NCBI GenBank assembly: GCA_021234155.1
Contig: JAJEKV010000406.1
Location: forward strand, 169,082-233,081
DNA length: 64,000 bases
Source of the DNA: Isoetes taiwanensis
Lineage: Eukaryota > Streptophyta > Lycopodiopsida > Isoetales > Isoetaceae
Direction: 5' to 3'
Shown piece by piece: positions 35,604-47,041 of this stretch (position 1 is the first letter of the stretch; every line of letters begins with the position of its first letter). The notes below the pieces were generated by a model that searched no databases, was not told the origin of the DNA, and worked only from the letters and a program-made list of their open reading frames with translations. The translations under genes were made by a program, and so were the position numbers.

Positions 35604-36427
35604 TTTCTAGCTCAACAGATCCGGCCTCAAGATATATACCACCAAGCACACTTCTCAAGCCATCTGTTTTTTCACTTTGCGTATGATCATCAAACAAATG
35701 GGATCATGAGATACCATTCGAGATCACTTGCTTAAATAAAAGCTATAAAAAAGAGGATGCTTTAATTTTTATTATATTACATATAAAGAGTAGCCATGTT
35801 CATAAAGAGGCAACGCCACTTTTTTGCTATACATTTATATAAAAAGGAGTAATCAACAATTCATGATGCATGTTTAAATTGTCAAGAGACCAGTCCAAGG
35901 TCACTAAACTTTGTTGGTGGCCTATTAGCGCCCAATTTCCGCCATATGAATGCCCACAATTAAGGTTAAATGTCCCATTGTTTCCCATTTTTTCCCATGG
36001 TCACATTTTTTGAGTTGGACAAATACATGGTCTATTGTTAGGCATTTGTGGGCCATAGAGTCTATCTCTGGATATCTAACGGGCATTTGATGGTCTTTTG
36101 AGGGCATTTGGTGGGTTATCAAAGGTCATCAACGGTCTATTATGATCAAAAGGGCAATAAAATCTAGAATAGACTTCAAATTTGTCAAAATGTCTCGAGT
36201 CTCACAAATTTAACTATGATATGCCAAAAATTAGGAGGCTAAAATTGTTTTAACCCATCGTAATAAACTTTTTGCCCTTAACAAAGTGCTTCGTGGACAA
36301 CCTTTCCCCATGGTCTCTTCCAAAGTTACACGCGTATTGGCTCCCCAGTTTTAATCTTTGGATTCGTAGGAGCAAATCACGTGATTCGCTTGTTACAATT
36401 ACTGTGATTTGTTCAAGCTAAACATAG
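35604..36427. other. Upstream region of the lectin gene, no other gene seen
   Basis: AT-rich DNA. It may contain the promoter of the minus-strand lectin gene, but no TATA box is placed with confidence. Confidence 0.4.
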
Positions 36428-36650
36428 TGATGTGGCGCCTATGTGGCATGCTTCCGATCCATTTTTTCTCCCCTGAACTCATGGTCTGCACACCTGCCTG
36501 TACACTTTGATGCCATATGGCTCGGGCCAATCACAATGATGTGGCACCTATGTGGCATGCTTCCGATCCCTTTTTTCTCCCCTAAACTCATGGTCTGTAC
36601 ACTTGCATTTGTAGCATGTACACTTGAACGATGTGGTTTGTGATTAGCAT
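36428..36650 (+). repeat. Tandem duplication of ~110 bp
   Basis: Both halves (about 36,428-36,538 and 36,539-36,640) contain CTATGTGGCATGCTTCCGAT, then TTTTTTCTCCCCT and AACTCATGGTCTG. Divergence is modest. Confidence 0.8.
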
Positions 36651-36953
36651 TATGTGATTATCTTGAGCTAATCACTGCGATTCACTTGTACTAATCACAT
36701 TGTCCTATGGTTAGGAAGCCAACATCAGCACCGAAACATTGAGAACATGGCAAGGGGTCACATTGAAAGCCTTATTTCTCGAATTGAAGGAGAGTTTAGT
36801 TTGAGCATTTAGCTAATCCGAAAAAAAAGGGGGCAGTGAAAATTTGCCCAAACAACATTTTCTTGCATCTTGAAATCTCTAGTCGACAACCTGCCGCCCA
36901 GTCGATTTCCCAATAGTGGTCGCATTCCTCTGTTAAGCAACCTCTGTTAAGCA
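36651..36953. other. Intergenic sequence, no gene seen
   Basis: No coding signal. A GTTAAGCAACCTCTGTTAAG short repeat occurs at about 36,930. Confidence 0.4.
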
Positions 36954-37208
36954 ACGCTCTCCCAGGTTAAGCGGCGCTGCCAGCAAAGACCCTGCCAGTA
37001 ACTAGTCAGAAAGAGAAAATTGGAGGCAAATTTCATGCCCCTTGTTCTACCATGGTCGCATTCCCCTATAGACCGATTGGTCTCCGTGGACGATAAAAAT
37101 ACCTTCTTTCCTTCCTTCCTACCTCCCAGGTTATGCGGCGCTGCCAGCAAAGACCCTGCCAACAACTAGCCAGAAAGAGAAAATCGGAGGCAAATTTCAC
37201 GCCCCCTT
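36954..37208 (+). mobile_element. ~80-bp LINE 3' fragment flanked by 82-bp direct repeats
   Basis: Two copies of an 82-bp sequence (about 36,958-37,040 and 37,125-37,207, both starting CTCCCAGGTTA and containing GCGGCGCTGCCAGCAAAGAC) flank about 80 bp that contain ATTGGTCTCCGTGGACGATA and end in CTTTCCTTCCTTCC. The inserted piece is the LINE tail seen at 29,410. The layout is that of a strongly 5'-truncated LINE insertion with an unusually long target-site duplication. Confidence 0.7.
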
Positions 37209-38900
37209 TCCTGTCGTCGAAAAAGTTTCGCAATTGAAATTTTCTGACGGCCACGAAAAAAATTTGACCTGAGTTTTTTCTCGGCGAAAATTTCTCCTTC
37301 CTTACGTAAACCACGGGGACCCTACAGTATCTGTGTTTTTTCATGTTTTATTTATTTTTAGGTGATTGTTTTCATTGTGGGTTAAGCGGCGCCGCTTTGG
37401 CTTGGTTATGGAGTGGAGATCATGCTAATGTAGGGTTCACATGGATGAGTGTGTCCGACTCCGGGCTGACGGCGTAGTCACATGTAAGTGTTTTTTTGAA
37501 GCGCGGGACCATTCCGGGCAGTAGCTGCCGACCCAAGCAGCCGCGGCCATCGTTCTATCGGTGGCCATACGCGGCTTGTGCCGTCGCTGTTCATGGCCAG
37601 CGGCCCACATGGCTGCTTCAATTCGAAGCAGGCGGTTCATTGCATTCACATGCGTGGCAGCCGCTTCTGTTTAAATCCAGATAGCAGATATATAGCAGAA
37701 ATCATCCACAAAGCTTCGAATTGTATGTTTTTTCACTATTTCCTCCATTTCCCTATCTCTTTGTCCTCCATAGATTTAAATGCATCTCATCAGACCTCTA
37801 TGAAAAAGAAATCCAGGTTGTTCCTTCCTTGCATAATTTGATTTTTCGAATACCTTTGTGCAGCCGGTTCTGTTCTGGATTCGTGGTCACAGATTCTCCA
37901 GCATGGCCGATGTGATTGCAATAGGAGGAGGTAATCGGATATTGCAGGAGGTAATAGGATGTGGAACCAGTCAAAATTCTTGCGCTACTTGCCCCAGAAC
38001 CGATGCTGCAGACTGCCCTATTAGATCCATGTGATTTGAGTTGGCAGCTTGCTGTGCAGCGCGATTTAGGGCACCGTCAAATGCACCGCCCATTCCTTCC
38101 ATGTGAATACGGCTTGAGTAATCATGGTCAGTGCTGAACATTCAGCCACGTATTCACATGGGGCCAGGTGTTTTTAGCATCAGAATTTCCACCGCCATTA
38201 ATCTAGCTTAAAAACAATCGATATTCCCTTTCCCTGAAAGCTATCTCCTCCGGCTTGTTCTTCAAATTACTGAATTCTCCATGGCTCAAGATCATCTTCC
38301 TGTGCAAATATTTCAATGTATCATACTATCTGCATTCCATGGCCACAAGCAAATTTGGGTGGAGGGAACCACATCATAATCCTTTTCATACTCACAAAAA
38401 TCAGATGGAACAGAATTGAAATCCATACCTCAAGAGATCTCCTCGGTAAAGCTTCCGGAATTGTGTCGTTGTTGAGGATAGCCCATCGTTTTTTGTTTGG
38501 GCATGTGAATGGGTCATGGTTGAGTAAGCCGCGAACTCAGCGGGGTATCAGCTCGCGAACTCAGCGGGGTATCAGCTCGACGAATTTTGAGGCATCAGCC
38601 CACGCAAAGAGCACTTTGCGATGCTGACTCCGTGCTGAGGGCAAATTTCATAAAAAGCCCTGTCATGTGAACGACCCATAAGGCTGAGGGCCGAAAGCTC
38701 ATCTTAGGGTGCTGTAGAGCTCAAGTTGCTATGGTTGAAAGCATAGGCATGGTTATAGAAGCACCAACGAGAGCCTCCATAGCCAGATAAGTTCAAAAAG
38801 CAGGGTTCTTGAAGCCTCCATAGCCAGACAGAGCTCAAGAAAACACAACAAAAAAGCAAAAAGTGCCAACAGAGGCGACATGAAGTGCCATCACCGAGAA
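37209..38900. other. Intergenic sequence with small tandem repeats, no gene seen
   Basis: A 26-bp direct duplication (GCGAACTCAGCGGGGTATCA) lies at about 38,531-38,580, and a pair of GCCTCCATAGCCAGA segments at about 38,775 and 38,815. Short ORFs have no recognisable domain. Confidence 0.45.
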
Positions 38901-38906
38901 CACCAA

Positions 38907-38997
38907 CCTGCAGAAAACAGTCAAGAAGCACTGCCAACTTGCAGAAAACAGTCAAGAAGCACTGCCAATCTGCAGAAAACAGTCAAGAAGCACTGTC
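38907..38997 (+). repeat. Three 31-bp tandem repeats
   Basis: The unit GCAGAAAACAGTCAAGAAGC plus CACTGCCAA- is repeated three times. Two overlapping ORFs over it are repeat products. Confidence 0.85.
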
Positions 38998-39159
38998 GGA
39001 AGAGTGGACATTGCACGCCACAATCGATCTGCATAAGAGAGCAAAAAAGAAGGAAAGGATGATGATGTCGTAGATTCCTACATGTACGGAAAAAAAAGGG
39101 ACCCTGAAATTACAGGGCCAAACAACAGGTTTTTTCACGAAGAAAAACACAGTCGATTC

Positions 39160-39235
39160 AAGTCCCCTGCCTCCGTCGGCCCCCGCCTCGGTCCCCTGCC
39201 TCCGTCGGCCCCTGCCGTCCCCTTCTAACCGGCGC
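39160..39235 (+). repeat. C-rich short repeats
   Basis: CCCCTGCCTCCGTCGGCCCC occurs twice with a variant third copy. Confidence 0.7.
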
Positions 39236-39265
39236 CGCCAATATTCCCGTCGGATAAATGCCGGA

Positions 39266-39366
39266 AAAGCAAGAAAAAGGAAGGAAGGGAGGAAGGAAGG
39301 AAGGAAGGAAGGAAGTATATTTTAACGTCCACGGAGGCCAACTGGCCTATGAGACGGTGATACAAT
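39266..39366 (-). mobile_element. LINE 3' tail fragment with (TTCC)n
   Basis: Read on the minus strand it is CATTGTATCACC, then CTCATAGGCCAGTTGG, then CCTCCGTGGACGTTAAAATA and a (CTTC)n run of about 45 bp. It is a third copy of the 3' tail at 29,386-29,456. How far the LINE extends upstream on the minus strand (beyond 39,366) is unclear. Confidence 0.65.
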
Positions 39367-39854
39367 GTAGTAGAAAATTTCCAAACACAAAAGAAAACAA
39401 CAGAAACATGTACAGTGTGTCTCTACTACTGGGATGAAAAACCCCCCAATGTGAGAGGAAAAACCCTTGTAGTAGGCGTTTGAGAGGCCCTATCTTGGCG
39501 CTCAAATTCCCTGTGATGTGAGGGCTCCCTGACGGTGGAGACTTGCAGAATGTAGGATGCGAGACGTGCCACCATTGGCGAAATTTCGAGCTCGCCAAAA
39601 TTACACCTTCCGAAACTGTAGGTTCCACGTATGGCTTACATTTTCTAGCGTGCCAAACCGGCATGGTTTCCAATGGAAATCGGTGCGAATTGGGTGCCGT
39701 TTCCAATCTGGAAATCGGTAAGAATGTAGCGCCGCCGGCAGGTTTCCAGTGAAAACCATTCTTGATGGCACGTTTCCAAATACAAAGATTACCTTGGGCC
39801 TGTTAACATCCGTAATGGTCTCAACGCCATTGCAATTGCCCACCAAAGATAAGC

Positions 39855-40751
39855 ATGGCTGCCATCCTGCCCACAGCTTGCATCAACGCTGCCCACAATA
39901 GAAGGCTTGAAGGATGTAGAATTGCATTCACAACACCGGAGCATTACGCCCACAGATTGGCCCACATTATCCAAACAGAAGGAGCTCAACCAATTTGGTG
40001 CCCAACCATAGCTGTGGAGCAGACACCAACTACTCGAAAAAATGTCGCCACACATCTGCAGAACTTGGATTCTTACTCGGGAATTGCTTTCACATCTCGG
40101 GCAGGGATAGCAGCAGTTGCAGAATATTTCCAGGCAAGCCCTCCTAACCCTAAAGATGATGGTTCTTTTATTTTTGGATGCTTGGGTAAAGATTATGAAT
40201 TTCTCCAACAGCAAGGTCTGTTTCAAGGTATCAAAATAATCAAATATGTAGTCCCTGAAGTCGCTAGCCCGGATGCCCTTGTTGAGGAGCTTGGACAAGG
40301 GCTAGGTCGTAAGATATTGTGCCCTGTGCCCTGTGTCCAGGACCTTAAGGAGCCCCCAGTGGTGCCTAATTTTTTAGCGGGATTGTGCAGTAAAGGTTGG
40401 AATGCGATTAGGGTTGATGCATATGTGACTAAAAGGACCCAAGTTGATGCATTGAGACCTTTGGTTCGAAGCACTCACATTGACCCTGCAGGAATTGATG
40501 CATTGTTGTTCACAAGTACTGCAGAAGTAGAGGGGTTGCTTAAAGGGCTTGCTGACTTAGGGATGGGGATTGATGATATCTTAATTGGCAGGAATGGTAG
40601 AAACTGTGCGGTAGTTGCACATGGACCTGTGACAGCAAAAGGTGTTGCCAGCTTAGGAATTCATGTTGATGTCATTGGACGTAACTTTGAGAGTTTTCAT
40701 GGTATGATCGATGGTTTATGCAGTTATTTACAAGATCAACTGCCATTATGA
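39855..40751 (+). CDS. Uroporphyrinogen-III synthase (HemD family)
   Basis: A 298-residue intact frame without introns. It matches the HEM4 domain along nearly its whole length: LEGCRIAFTTPEHYAHRLAH at the start of domain 1, the crossover segment SYSGIAFTSRAGIAAVAEYF, and domain 2 with GIDALLFTSTAEVEGLLKGL and CAVVAHGPVTAKGVASLGIH. The enzyme cyclises hydroxymethylbilane with inversion of ring D to give uroporphyrinogen III, the branch point of haem, chlorophyll, sirohaem and corrin synthesis. In plants it acts in plastids. The N-terminus (MAAILPTACINAAHNRR) is short but Ser/Ala/basic enough that a transit peptide cannot be excluded. Start context AGCATGGCTG is good and no upstream in-frame start was seen. 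Lack of introns is compatible with a retrocopy or a genuinely intronless paralogue. The frame is the cleanest in the window. Confidence 0.88.
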   Translation: MAAILPTACINAAHNRRLEGCRIAFTTPEHYAHRLAHIIQTEGAQPIWCPTIAVEQTPTTRKNVATHLQNLDSYSGIAFTSRAGIAAVAEYFQASPPNPKDDGSFIFGCLGKDYEFLQQQGLFQGIKIIKYVVPEVASPDALVEELGQGLGRKILCPVPCVQDLKEPPVVPNFLAGLCSKGWNAIRVDAYVTKRTQVDALRPLVRSTHIDPAGIDALLFTSTAEVEGLLKGLADLGMGIDDILIGRNGRNCAVVAHGPVTAKGVASLGIHVDVIGRNFESFHGMIDGLCSYLQDQLPL

Positions 40752-41260
40752 ATATTTTGAACAGTATATTGTTATATTAGGAGCAGATTTGTTTAACAGT
40801 TGCAGCAGCTGAGATAGCCATTTGGTTCTTCCATCACATAGGGAGCCATGTTATGGTTCATTGCCTATGGTACTAGCCATAAATGCGTGTGATTCAAGTG
40901 TTTCCTGACATGCAGCAAACATTTAAATAAGTTCATTCTTTGCCATTAGATGCACAAAACATGCATATGAGATGGTATATAAGGGTTGTCTTTCAGCCAA
41001 CATAACTGCAGTTTGAAAATGTCTGTAGTATCTGCCAGTCCTCCTGCAGTATGGCGATTGAGCAATTATGATGGCTGACACCCTTATTCAACTTCTGTAA
41101 TAACACTAAGGGGTGAATCTCCTCCAATAACGTCATCCAGCTAGATTAAGGTAATCATACATGCAGACAGCCTCATGGTTCCTTATCTGCAATAAAGGAT
41201 CTTTAATCTTTGTTTATGTTCGGAGAGCATTTGTCTAGCAGTATGGTGCAGCACCTGCAG
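40752..41260 (+). other. 3' region of the uroporphyrinogen-III synthase gene
   Basis: A/T-rich trailer. AATAAA at about 41,189 within GCAATAAAGGATC is a candidate poly(A) signal. No other gene seen. Confidence 0.35.
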
Positions 41261-42305
41261 TTTAATAGTCAATCATTTCCAGCCCTTGCCTGAGCATGTC
41301 GCTTATGCATTAGTAACAGATTGCTTGGTAACAGATTGTGTACAGACAAAACACTGGCTCGGGTCGCTAAATCCTTGCCACTTAGGATAGGAGTCCCGAA
41401 TATGTTGGAAAAGACAGTATGTTCTTCATAAAAATCTTTTCTCATGGACTGTGCAGACAATTTTGTGTTTGTATTATGGATATAAATATGTCTTTGAAGT
41501 CTCTATACGGCAAAAATGTGTTGTTGGCTAAGAGTTGCAAAAATTCTCAAGTATTAGAGGAGCAAGACATGAAGGAGAAAATTCCCTATGCATGTTTATT
41601 CTATCTCGATAATGTGGCTTCAAAATGCATCTTTTTTGGATACCATGGCGTGGCTGTGGCCTACAAATTTAGCAATTCCTATGCCTTTAAATAAAAGGTT
41701 TAGCATTTCCTATCTCAATTCTGTAATTGATCTACAAGTTTGTTGATCCCTATCCCATAAAATAGGAAACTATCATAGGGTCTACGCAGAGCTTTCAGTG
41801 GACTCAAAGTTTAGGGAGCCTCAGCAGCATGTTTATTCTTCAACCTTGAAAGATTCTATTTTGGTTCTCAGGCTGCCAGATCCTATTTTGGTTCTTAGGG
41901 CTTGTTAATGGAAACTAAACAAAAGTTGATAACGAGGATTCTTCTTTGTTTTTGCTGGAGCGGGTGAGACGGCACAGGAAAAAAAAAGATATAATGTAAC
42001 GAAGACACATAGTAACAAAAGATATTTTCCTAACATGTAGAAAAATATTTGGGGACAAGTGGCCTGAGGGCAGGCTGTTTATAATAGGACTGCAGAGGAG
42101 GACGTTTGGTTCAGAACATTCCCTGCAGCTCACCAGATTTGTGATGAGGTTAGAATCGCCAACAAGAGTTTTTTTTCTGTTTCAAGCCCAGGACATTGGC
42201 ATTGTAGCCTAGAACACTCCAGTTTGAGGGGCTCTGGCGTTCTGTTCGAGATGAGGCATGAACATTTTCCCGAAATTAGGTATTGTGAATTTCTCTACTG
42301 CTTTT
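41261..42305. other. Intergenic sequence, no gene seen
   Basis: Only short ORFs (60-90 residues) without recognisable domains; 41,419-41,694 (91 residues) is the longest. Confidence 0.4.
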
Positions 42306-42309
42306 AAAC

Positions 42310-42681
42310 GTGATGTCAAAACTGCTTACAAAAATTAGTTCTTCACATGTGGATAAACGTAAATCCTTCTATTATTTTGCTTATGCTCTTGATTTACAGT
42401 ATGCTTCTGCTGATGTTTGCTTGCAAACGATTTGTGAGCTTAAATTCAGGCAGCTCAACCATTCATATAAACACGACAGTTTGAATGGGACGAAAAGGTT
42501 TATGGCAGAATTTAATAAGAAAAAGCATTGTGTTCATGCTTTGATGAGAATGCTTATCGAAGGAATGTTTTATGTTGGAGGATTGGAGAAGAAGAGGATA
42601 GTGAATAGGAAAGACGGGTGGGATATGAAGAGGCCATGTTGCAGAACCATCCATGTAATTCATAAAGGAAAGGACATGTGA
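42310..42681 (+). CDS. Unidentified 123-residue ORF
   Basis: Open from ATG to stop, with a Lys/His-rich composition (KRKSFYYFAYALDLQYASAD, then ELKFRQLNHSYKHD). I recognise no domain, signal peptide or membrane segment. It has no conserved neighbour, and a frame of this length is not rare in AT-rich DNA of this size, so it may be fortuitous. Confidence 0.2.
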   Translation: MMSKLLTKISSSHVDKRKSFYYFAYALDLQYASADVCLQTICELKFRQLNHSYKHDSLNGTKRFMAEFNKKKHCVHALMRMLIEGMFYVGGLEKKRIVNRKDGWDMKRPCCRTIHVIHKGKDM

Positions 42682-42954
42682 CCGTTTTATCACAATTTTA
42701 TGCTGTCTGTGTTCAGGCATGTGTGCCTGCCTTCATTTTACATAAACTATTTCTATGATGCTGCGTTCTGTTTGTTTAATGTATTATCAGCATTTCTTGA
42801 TAGTCCACGAAGTTTATAGGTTGACGTGATATTTGCATGTATGGAAAATGCTGCCGTCACGCGTGATGCTCCTAAGATCACTTTGTGAAGTTAATCTTCA
42901 GTTTTTCCAAGTTAGAATGGATAAGTTGGTGATACTGTTGAGGTAAATGATCGG

Positions 42955-43260
42955 CATTCTTCCAAAACGTAGCAGATGCATTGCTGTAAAGCAGGTTTAG
43001 GATATGCTCTCTAAACTTGGCTTCAAAAGCATCTTAACTTTTTTCATATTCACTCTAATGGCAACTACTTTAGCAGGCCAAGCATGTTCATTATCTGTGC
43101 AAAGCAGCTCTTTCAAAACATAGCAGATGCGTTGCTGTAAAGTAGGCTCAGGACCTTCCCTAATTTTGGATTCAAAAGCTCCTTTTTTTGCATTTTAACG
43201 TCTTGTTGTATTCAGCTCTAATGGCATCTACTTTAGCTCCCAAACTATTGGGAAATTTGA
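42955..43260 (+). repeat. Tandem duplication of ~145 bp
   Basis: Both halves contain CAAAAC(G/A)TAGCAGATGC, TTGCTGTAAAG, TTCAAAAGC and TCTAATGGCA, starting at about 42,962 and 43,112. Confidence 0.75.
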
Positions 43261-43668
43261 TGGTTGTGGGTTGTGTCTGTTGGCATAAAGGGGGTTCACA
43301 CGTGGGGTTAAGGCCCTTTTTCCAGGATAGTCTTATTTCTAAAAGTCACATATTTTATCAAATGATATTTGGCCGCCTATTGTCCTAAAAGAAAATCACT
43401 TTTCCACTATGAAAAAATAACTAGGTTCGGATATGGTCCGCAAAAAATCTTCTTGTCGGGCGTTTTTTTTTTTTTTTTTTGGGGTTTGTTTTTCGATGGT
43501 CCTTTTTTAGGAAACACATGGGTGTCACATGTGATGCCGTTTTCAGAACCAAAATTAGGGTGTTGCCTTTGTTGGACTAAGAATAGGTTTTGTTGTGCTT
43601 ATCTGAAGCTGGGGCGTGCAGCGATTGCGGCCAAAGGAGAGCCTGTTGCAGGTACTATCTGAGGGGAG
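43261..43668. other. Upstream of the Rep remnant, T-tract
   Basis: Contains an 18-base T run at 43,464-43,481. The 97-residue ORF 43,369-43,662 shows no domain; its last part may be the 5' leader or N-terminus of the Rep-like gene. Confidence 0.35.
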
Positions 43669-44866
43669 ATGTTTCTGAGGCGCCTGGCTCGTGGGGTGTC
43701 TGGCAGGGGCAGCTTGGATGCAGGTGGGCATCCTCCAGCGAGCACTGCATGCGTGGGCTCTGTAGATGCAGAGCGGCGTCCTGCAGAGAGTAGTGCTGTG
43801 GCAGAATGTCGGTCTATGTGGGAGGGGTTTAGGCTTTCAGAGAATGCCAATTTCCACAGTAGCTCTTTTGTGGAACTTCCAGAACCGCTTGTGGAGCATG
43901 GGCAGTCTGATAATCGTGTGCATGGGAGTGTTGATAGGGAGCCATGGCAATTTGTGCAACCTGCAGAGGTGTTTGAAGATAGAAAGAAAGTTATAAGAAA
44001 GGGCAGGATGAAGAACAACCAATATGTTGACGAGGTCTCGTCTCTGGATGTCAGTGTCACAGTCAGTGTGGGAGGAATCGATGTGTGGGATGCACTTTAT
44101 GTTAGTGTTTTCAGATTTCTAGATGCTGTGTGTGAGTGGTGTTGTGAGTCAGGAGAGGGGTTGTGAATTAGACCACCTGCACATTCAATGTGTGTTTAGA
44201 GTTGTGATGACAACTCCAGCGAGTGTAAGCTGAAGACATACCTCAGTTGGGACACTCATAAGCCTGCAGGAGGTGTCATCATTTGTAAGGCACTGAAGGA
44301 TACTAGGCTCCATTGCTACGAGGGAATGATTGGGTACTGTATAAAGGACCTTGGGAAGATGCATTTTTGCCAGCACATGAAAGGAGTTACCTCGGAGCAG
44401 ATTGAGAGATGGAGCTGGAGATATCAAATCCTGCGTGACTTTGGATAATAGAAATCTGATGAAGAAAGCACGACACTTTGTGCTTTACCATGGACATAAG
44501 GAGGTCTCGCCTTCGTTAGAACAAACTGTGGCAATGATGCTGAGGACAGAGAAATTCATTCTTAGCAGCGCATGGGTTCTGCCGCTGAATTGTGCCTTCA
44601 TTTCGCAGCAACGGGTCGAAGCTGCATGGAGGGTCACCTTGGATCCTAGCCACGCGACACTTCATGATGTAAGGTCTGTCATCTTTGGTACACCGCCAGG
44701 ATTTATACTAGTTGAGAAGATAGGAAGGAGGAGAAAGAGATTCTGGGATGTTGATAGAGATCCCAATGGGGAAGATGGGGAAGAGGAGATAGAGGACATG
44801 GAGCCCCATGATAAGGCAAACGGATGGTCTGAGCCTGTTGCAGCCCCTGCAGACACCCCATCGTAG
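43669..44866 (+). pseudogene. HUH-endonuclease Rep-like protein remnant (Replitron-like)
   Basis: Three successive frames make one protein. The first (43,669-44,166) ends VWDALYVSVFRFLDAVCEWC, like the helix before a Rep core. One base of shift gives LDHLHIQCVFRVV with the metal-binding H-L-H (HUH) at 44,174-44,182. Another shift gives TYLSWDTHKPAGGVIICKAL, then LHCYEGMIGYCIKDLGKMHF with Tyr-x-x-Lys (YCIKD) at 44,335-44,349, the nicking-tyrosine motif of rolling-circle Reps. The third frame (44,402-44,866) continues NLMKKARHFVLYHGHKE to FGTPPGF and an acidic tail. HUH Reps cut single-stranded DNA and link to its 5' end; Replitrons are a eukaryotic transposon group using such an enzyme. Three frameshifts and a stop make this copy dead unless they are sequence errors. 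Confidence 0.55.
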
Positions 44867-44987
44867 CCGTGGCCAGATTACATTCAACTTCATAAGGAAG
44901 ATGAATCTCTTGTTGTCAATTAGCTAGTGAGCTCTCGTTGTATAGTTTCTATGTTGACTTGTATATATGCTTCATTTTGTAGGTGTT

Positions 44988-45410
44988 GTGAGTCTTGTAG
45001 ATGTAGTGAAGGAGGAGCCCTCTGAAGATGTTGCTGCTGCAAATGGGCTCTTTCATCCTGTTGTGAACTTGGACAGCGATTCTGATGCAGAGCCAGTCGA
45101 AGACATGCATGCTTGTTATTTGCAGCCAGCTACTGCTGAGGGATCTGAGTGCTTCCACGTTCACGTGGATGTTGAGCTTCTTTCAAAGGAAGTGCTTAGT
45201 GGGATCAGGAGTGTCAAAGAGAGTTTGTGCAACAACATCCAAAGAATGAAGGACGCCTTGGAGTGTCTTGAAAAGGAGGACCTGAATATATCTCTCAGGC
45301 AGCATAGAAGCTTCCGTGGCCACATGAATCTGCTTAGGGGGATACTTATCCAGCATATTAATACTATTGATCGACTGGCACGCCAGCATTCCAGCACTAT
45401 GAAGGCATAG
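44988..45410 (+). pseudogene. Possible second exon of the Rep-like gene
   Basis: TTCATTTTGTAG at 44,971-44,982 is a plausible 3' splice site. Downstream, an open frame of about 140 residues reads VVKEEPSEDVAAANG (a sumoylation-type VKEE site), an Asp/Glu-rich linker, then a helical coiled-coil-like segment KEVLSGIRSVKESLCNNIQR to INTIDRLARQHSS. No known domain. Strand and spacing suggest that it belongs to the same transcript as 43,669-44,866, but the link is inferred. Confidence 0.35.
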
Positions 45411-46129
45411 ACTTGTGGTGAAGAACTGCTTGGAGCTACTTGGCTTCTCAATTGGCTTATACAATATGCTGTTGTCCTCATTGTGTGGTCTTTGTCTGTC
45501 AGGATTTTGTGGTCTTTTGGCTTGTACAAGACGCTTTTATGCTGTTTATGTTGCTCTGTTGTTTTGTGTGCCCCATGGGAGGTGCACGTTTAATGTGAAC
45601 TTTGTCTTGACAATGTGAATATAGTGCACAGTCTTTGCTTTGTATTTTTCCAGTGCAGTGCATTATATGCTTAATACTTGGTATTTTCCAATGGTTTCGT
45701 GCAACTTTCAATTGCTGATCCAATGGTCTAATGCGGGGGAAAAAAAAAAGGGGGGAGATAAGGTATTAAGGTATGGGTTAGAGATATAAGGTATGGGTTA
45801 TGAAAATAACTAGGCTTCGGAATAGGTTTGGATTGTAAATAGAGTCTTATTTTATTCCGGAAGATTTCCCCCGCTGTAAAATAAGACACCTAATCTTATT
45901 TGAATTTAGAACTAAAAATAAGACGTGTCTTATTTTTTCATGTTTTTCCACTAATATTTTAGTGGTATTATATTTTATGACTATCATGCAGTGGAAAAAG
46001 TTTAAATTTGTGTGTCTCATTTTTAGCCCTGGAGTCACAAGTGGTGTCATATATGATATATGACAGTCATATTTTGCGACTAGTGTGGAAAAAAGGCCTA
46101 AGTTAAGGTAAATTTTAAATTAAATAAGA
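45411..46129. other. Intergenic sequence with AAATAAGAC palindromes
   Basis: A near-duplicate AAGGTATGGGTTA occurs twice at 45,765-45,805. At 45,914-45,937 AAAAATAAGAC and GTCTTATTTTT face each other around GT, and a third and fourth copy of the same arm lie at about 45,845 and 45,880. This may be a small inverted-repeat element. No gene seen. Confidence 0.5.
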
Positions 46130-46420
46130 GAAAATTACACATTGGTTATGTTAGCTAGTAACATAATCAATTTTGTTAAACTTACCTTCACACATGATCC
46201 ATTATATTAAAACTTTTAACGTAATGGATTTCGTTAAATATACCTTCACACATGATTCGTTATATTGAAATTTTTAAGATAATGGATTTCTATAAATATA
46301 TCTTCAAACCATAATTTATTACGTTAAATTTCTTAATATAATGGATTCCAAGAAATATACCTTCACACTATAATCCGTTATATTAATCCTTTTAACATAA
46401 CAGTAGTGATTAATGACTTT
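46130..46420 (+). repeat. Four ~65-bp tandem repeats
   Basis: Units contain ATAATGGATT, TTAAATATACCTTCACAC and ATTCGTTATATT (variants). AT-rich, no coding potential. Confidence 0.7.
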
Positions 46421-46453
46421 GCACATAATTAGTTATATTAAAATACACCCATT

Positions 46454-47041
46454 TTGGCTTTTTGCACTCCAATTTTGTTTCTTCTGGCAATAAAAAAATC
46501 TCATCTTGCCCTAATATTTTTTTTCAAATGGTTTCCGACATTTAGGCAGAATGCTTTAAAGAAAAAAAAGGGGGATTGTTTAGGCAGAGCTTTTTTTTCA
46601 GAATTGGCCTTTGCTTTAGTTGATATGAATTTGCATCAACGTACTATTTGGAGCTGGTTACCAGAGAGACTTGCAAATGCGCTATGCATACCTGTAATTA
46701 TATCTCAAGCTGTGTTGGAGGCTTGCAAAAGCACTATGACATACCTATTTGTAGACATCATTTCAGGAGAGAAACTAAAAGGTACCGGAAGTAAAAGGAA
46801 CGCCCATTTTTCATCAAGAATAGAGTCCCAACGGCTGTCCATTTTCCCCCTCTGGCTCCAATTGAATTTTGCCTTTGCCAAACTAAGGCAACGGACTTAT
46901 GCATCTTTTGCCTTACTAGATGCTAAGACGCTGAGATGGATTTTCACATTGGTATATCCAGCATGGCCATTCGGCCTCTGTTGCTCAAAGCGTAGATGTC
47001 GCCATAGCCAAGAATGTTTGGTCTTTACCACCTACCTCTAA
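46454..47041 (+). other. Unidentified 195-residue ORF
   Basis: An open frame of 195 residues (start MAFCTPILFLLAIKK). Parts are hydrophobic, but there is no recognisable domain and composition is uneven, with KKKK and FFF runs from homopolymers. No splice context or homologous neighbour. Length is notable for this AT-rich stretch, so it is recorded, but I cannot assign a function and it may be fortuitous. Confidence 0.25.
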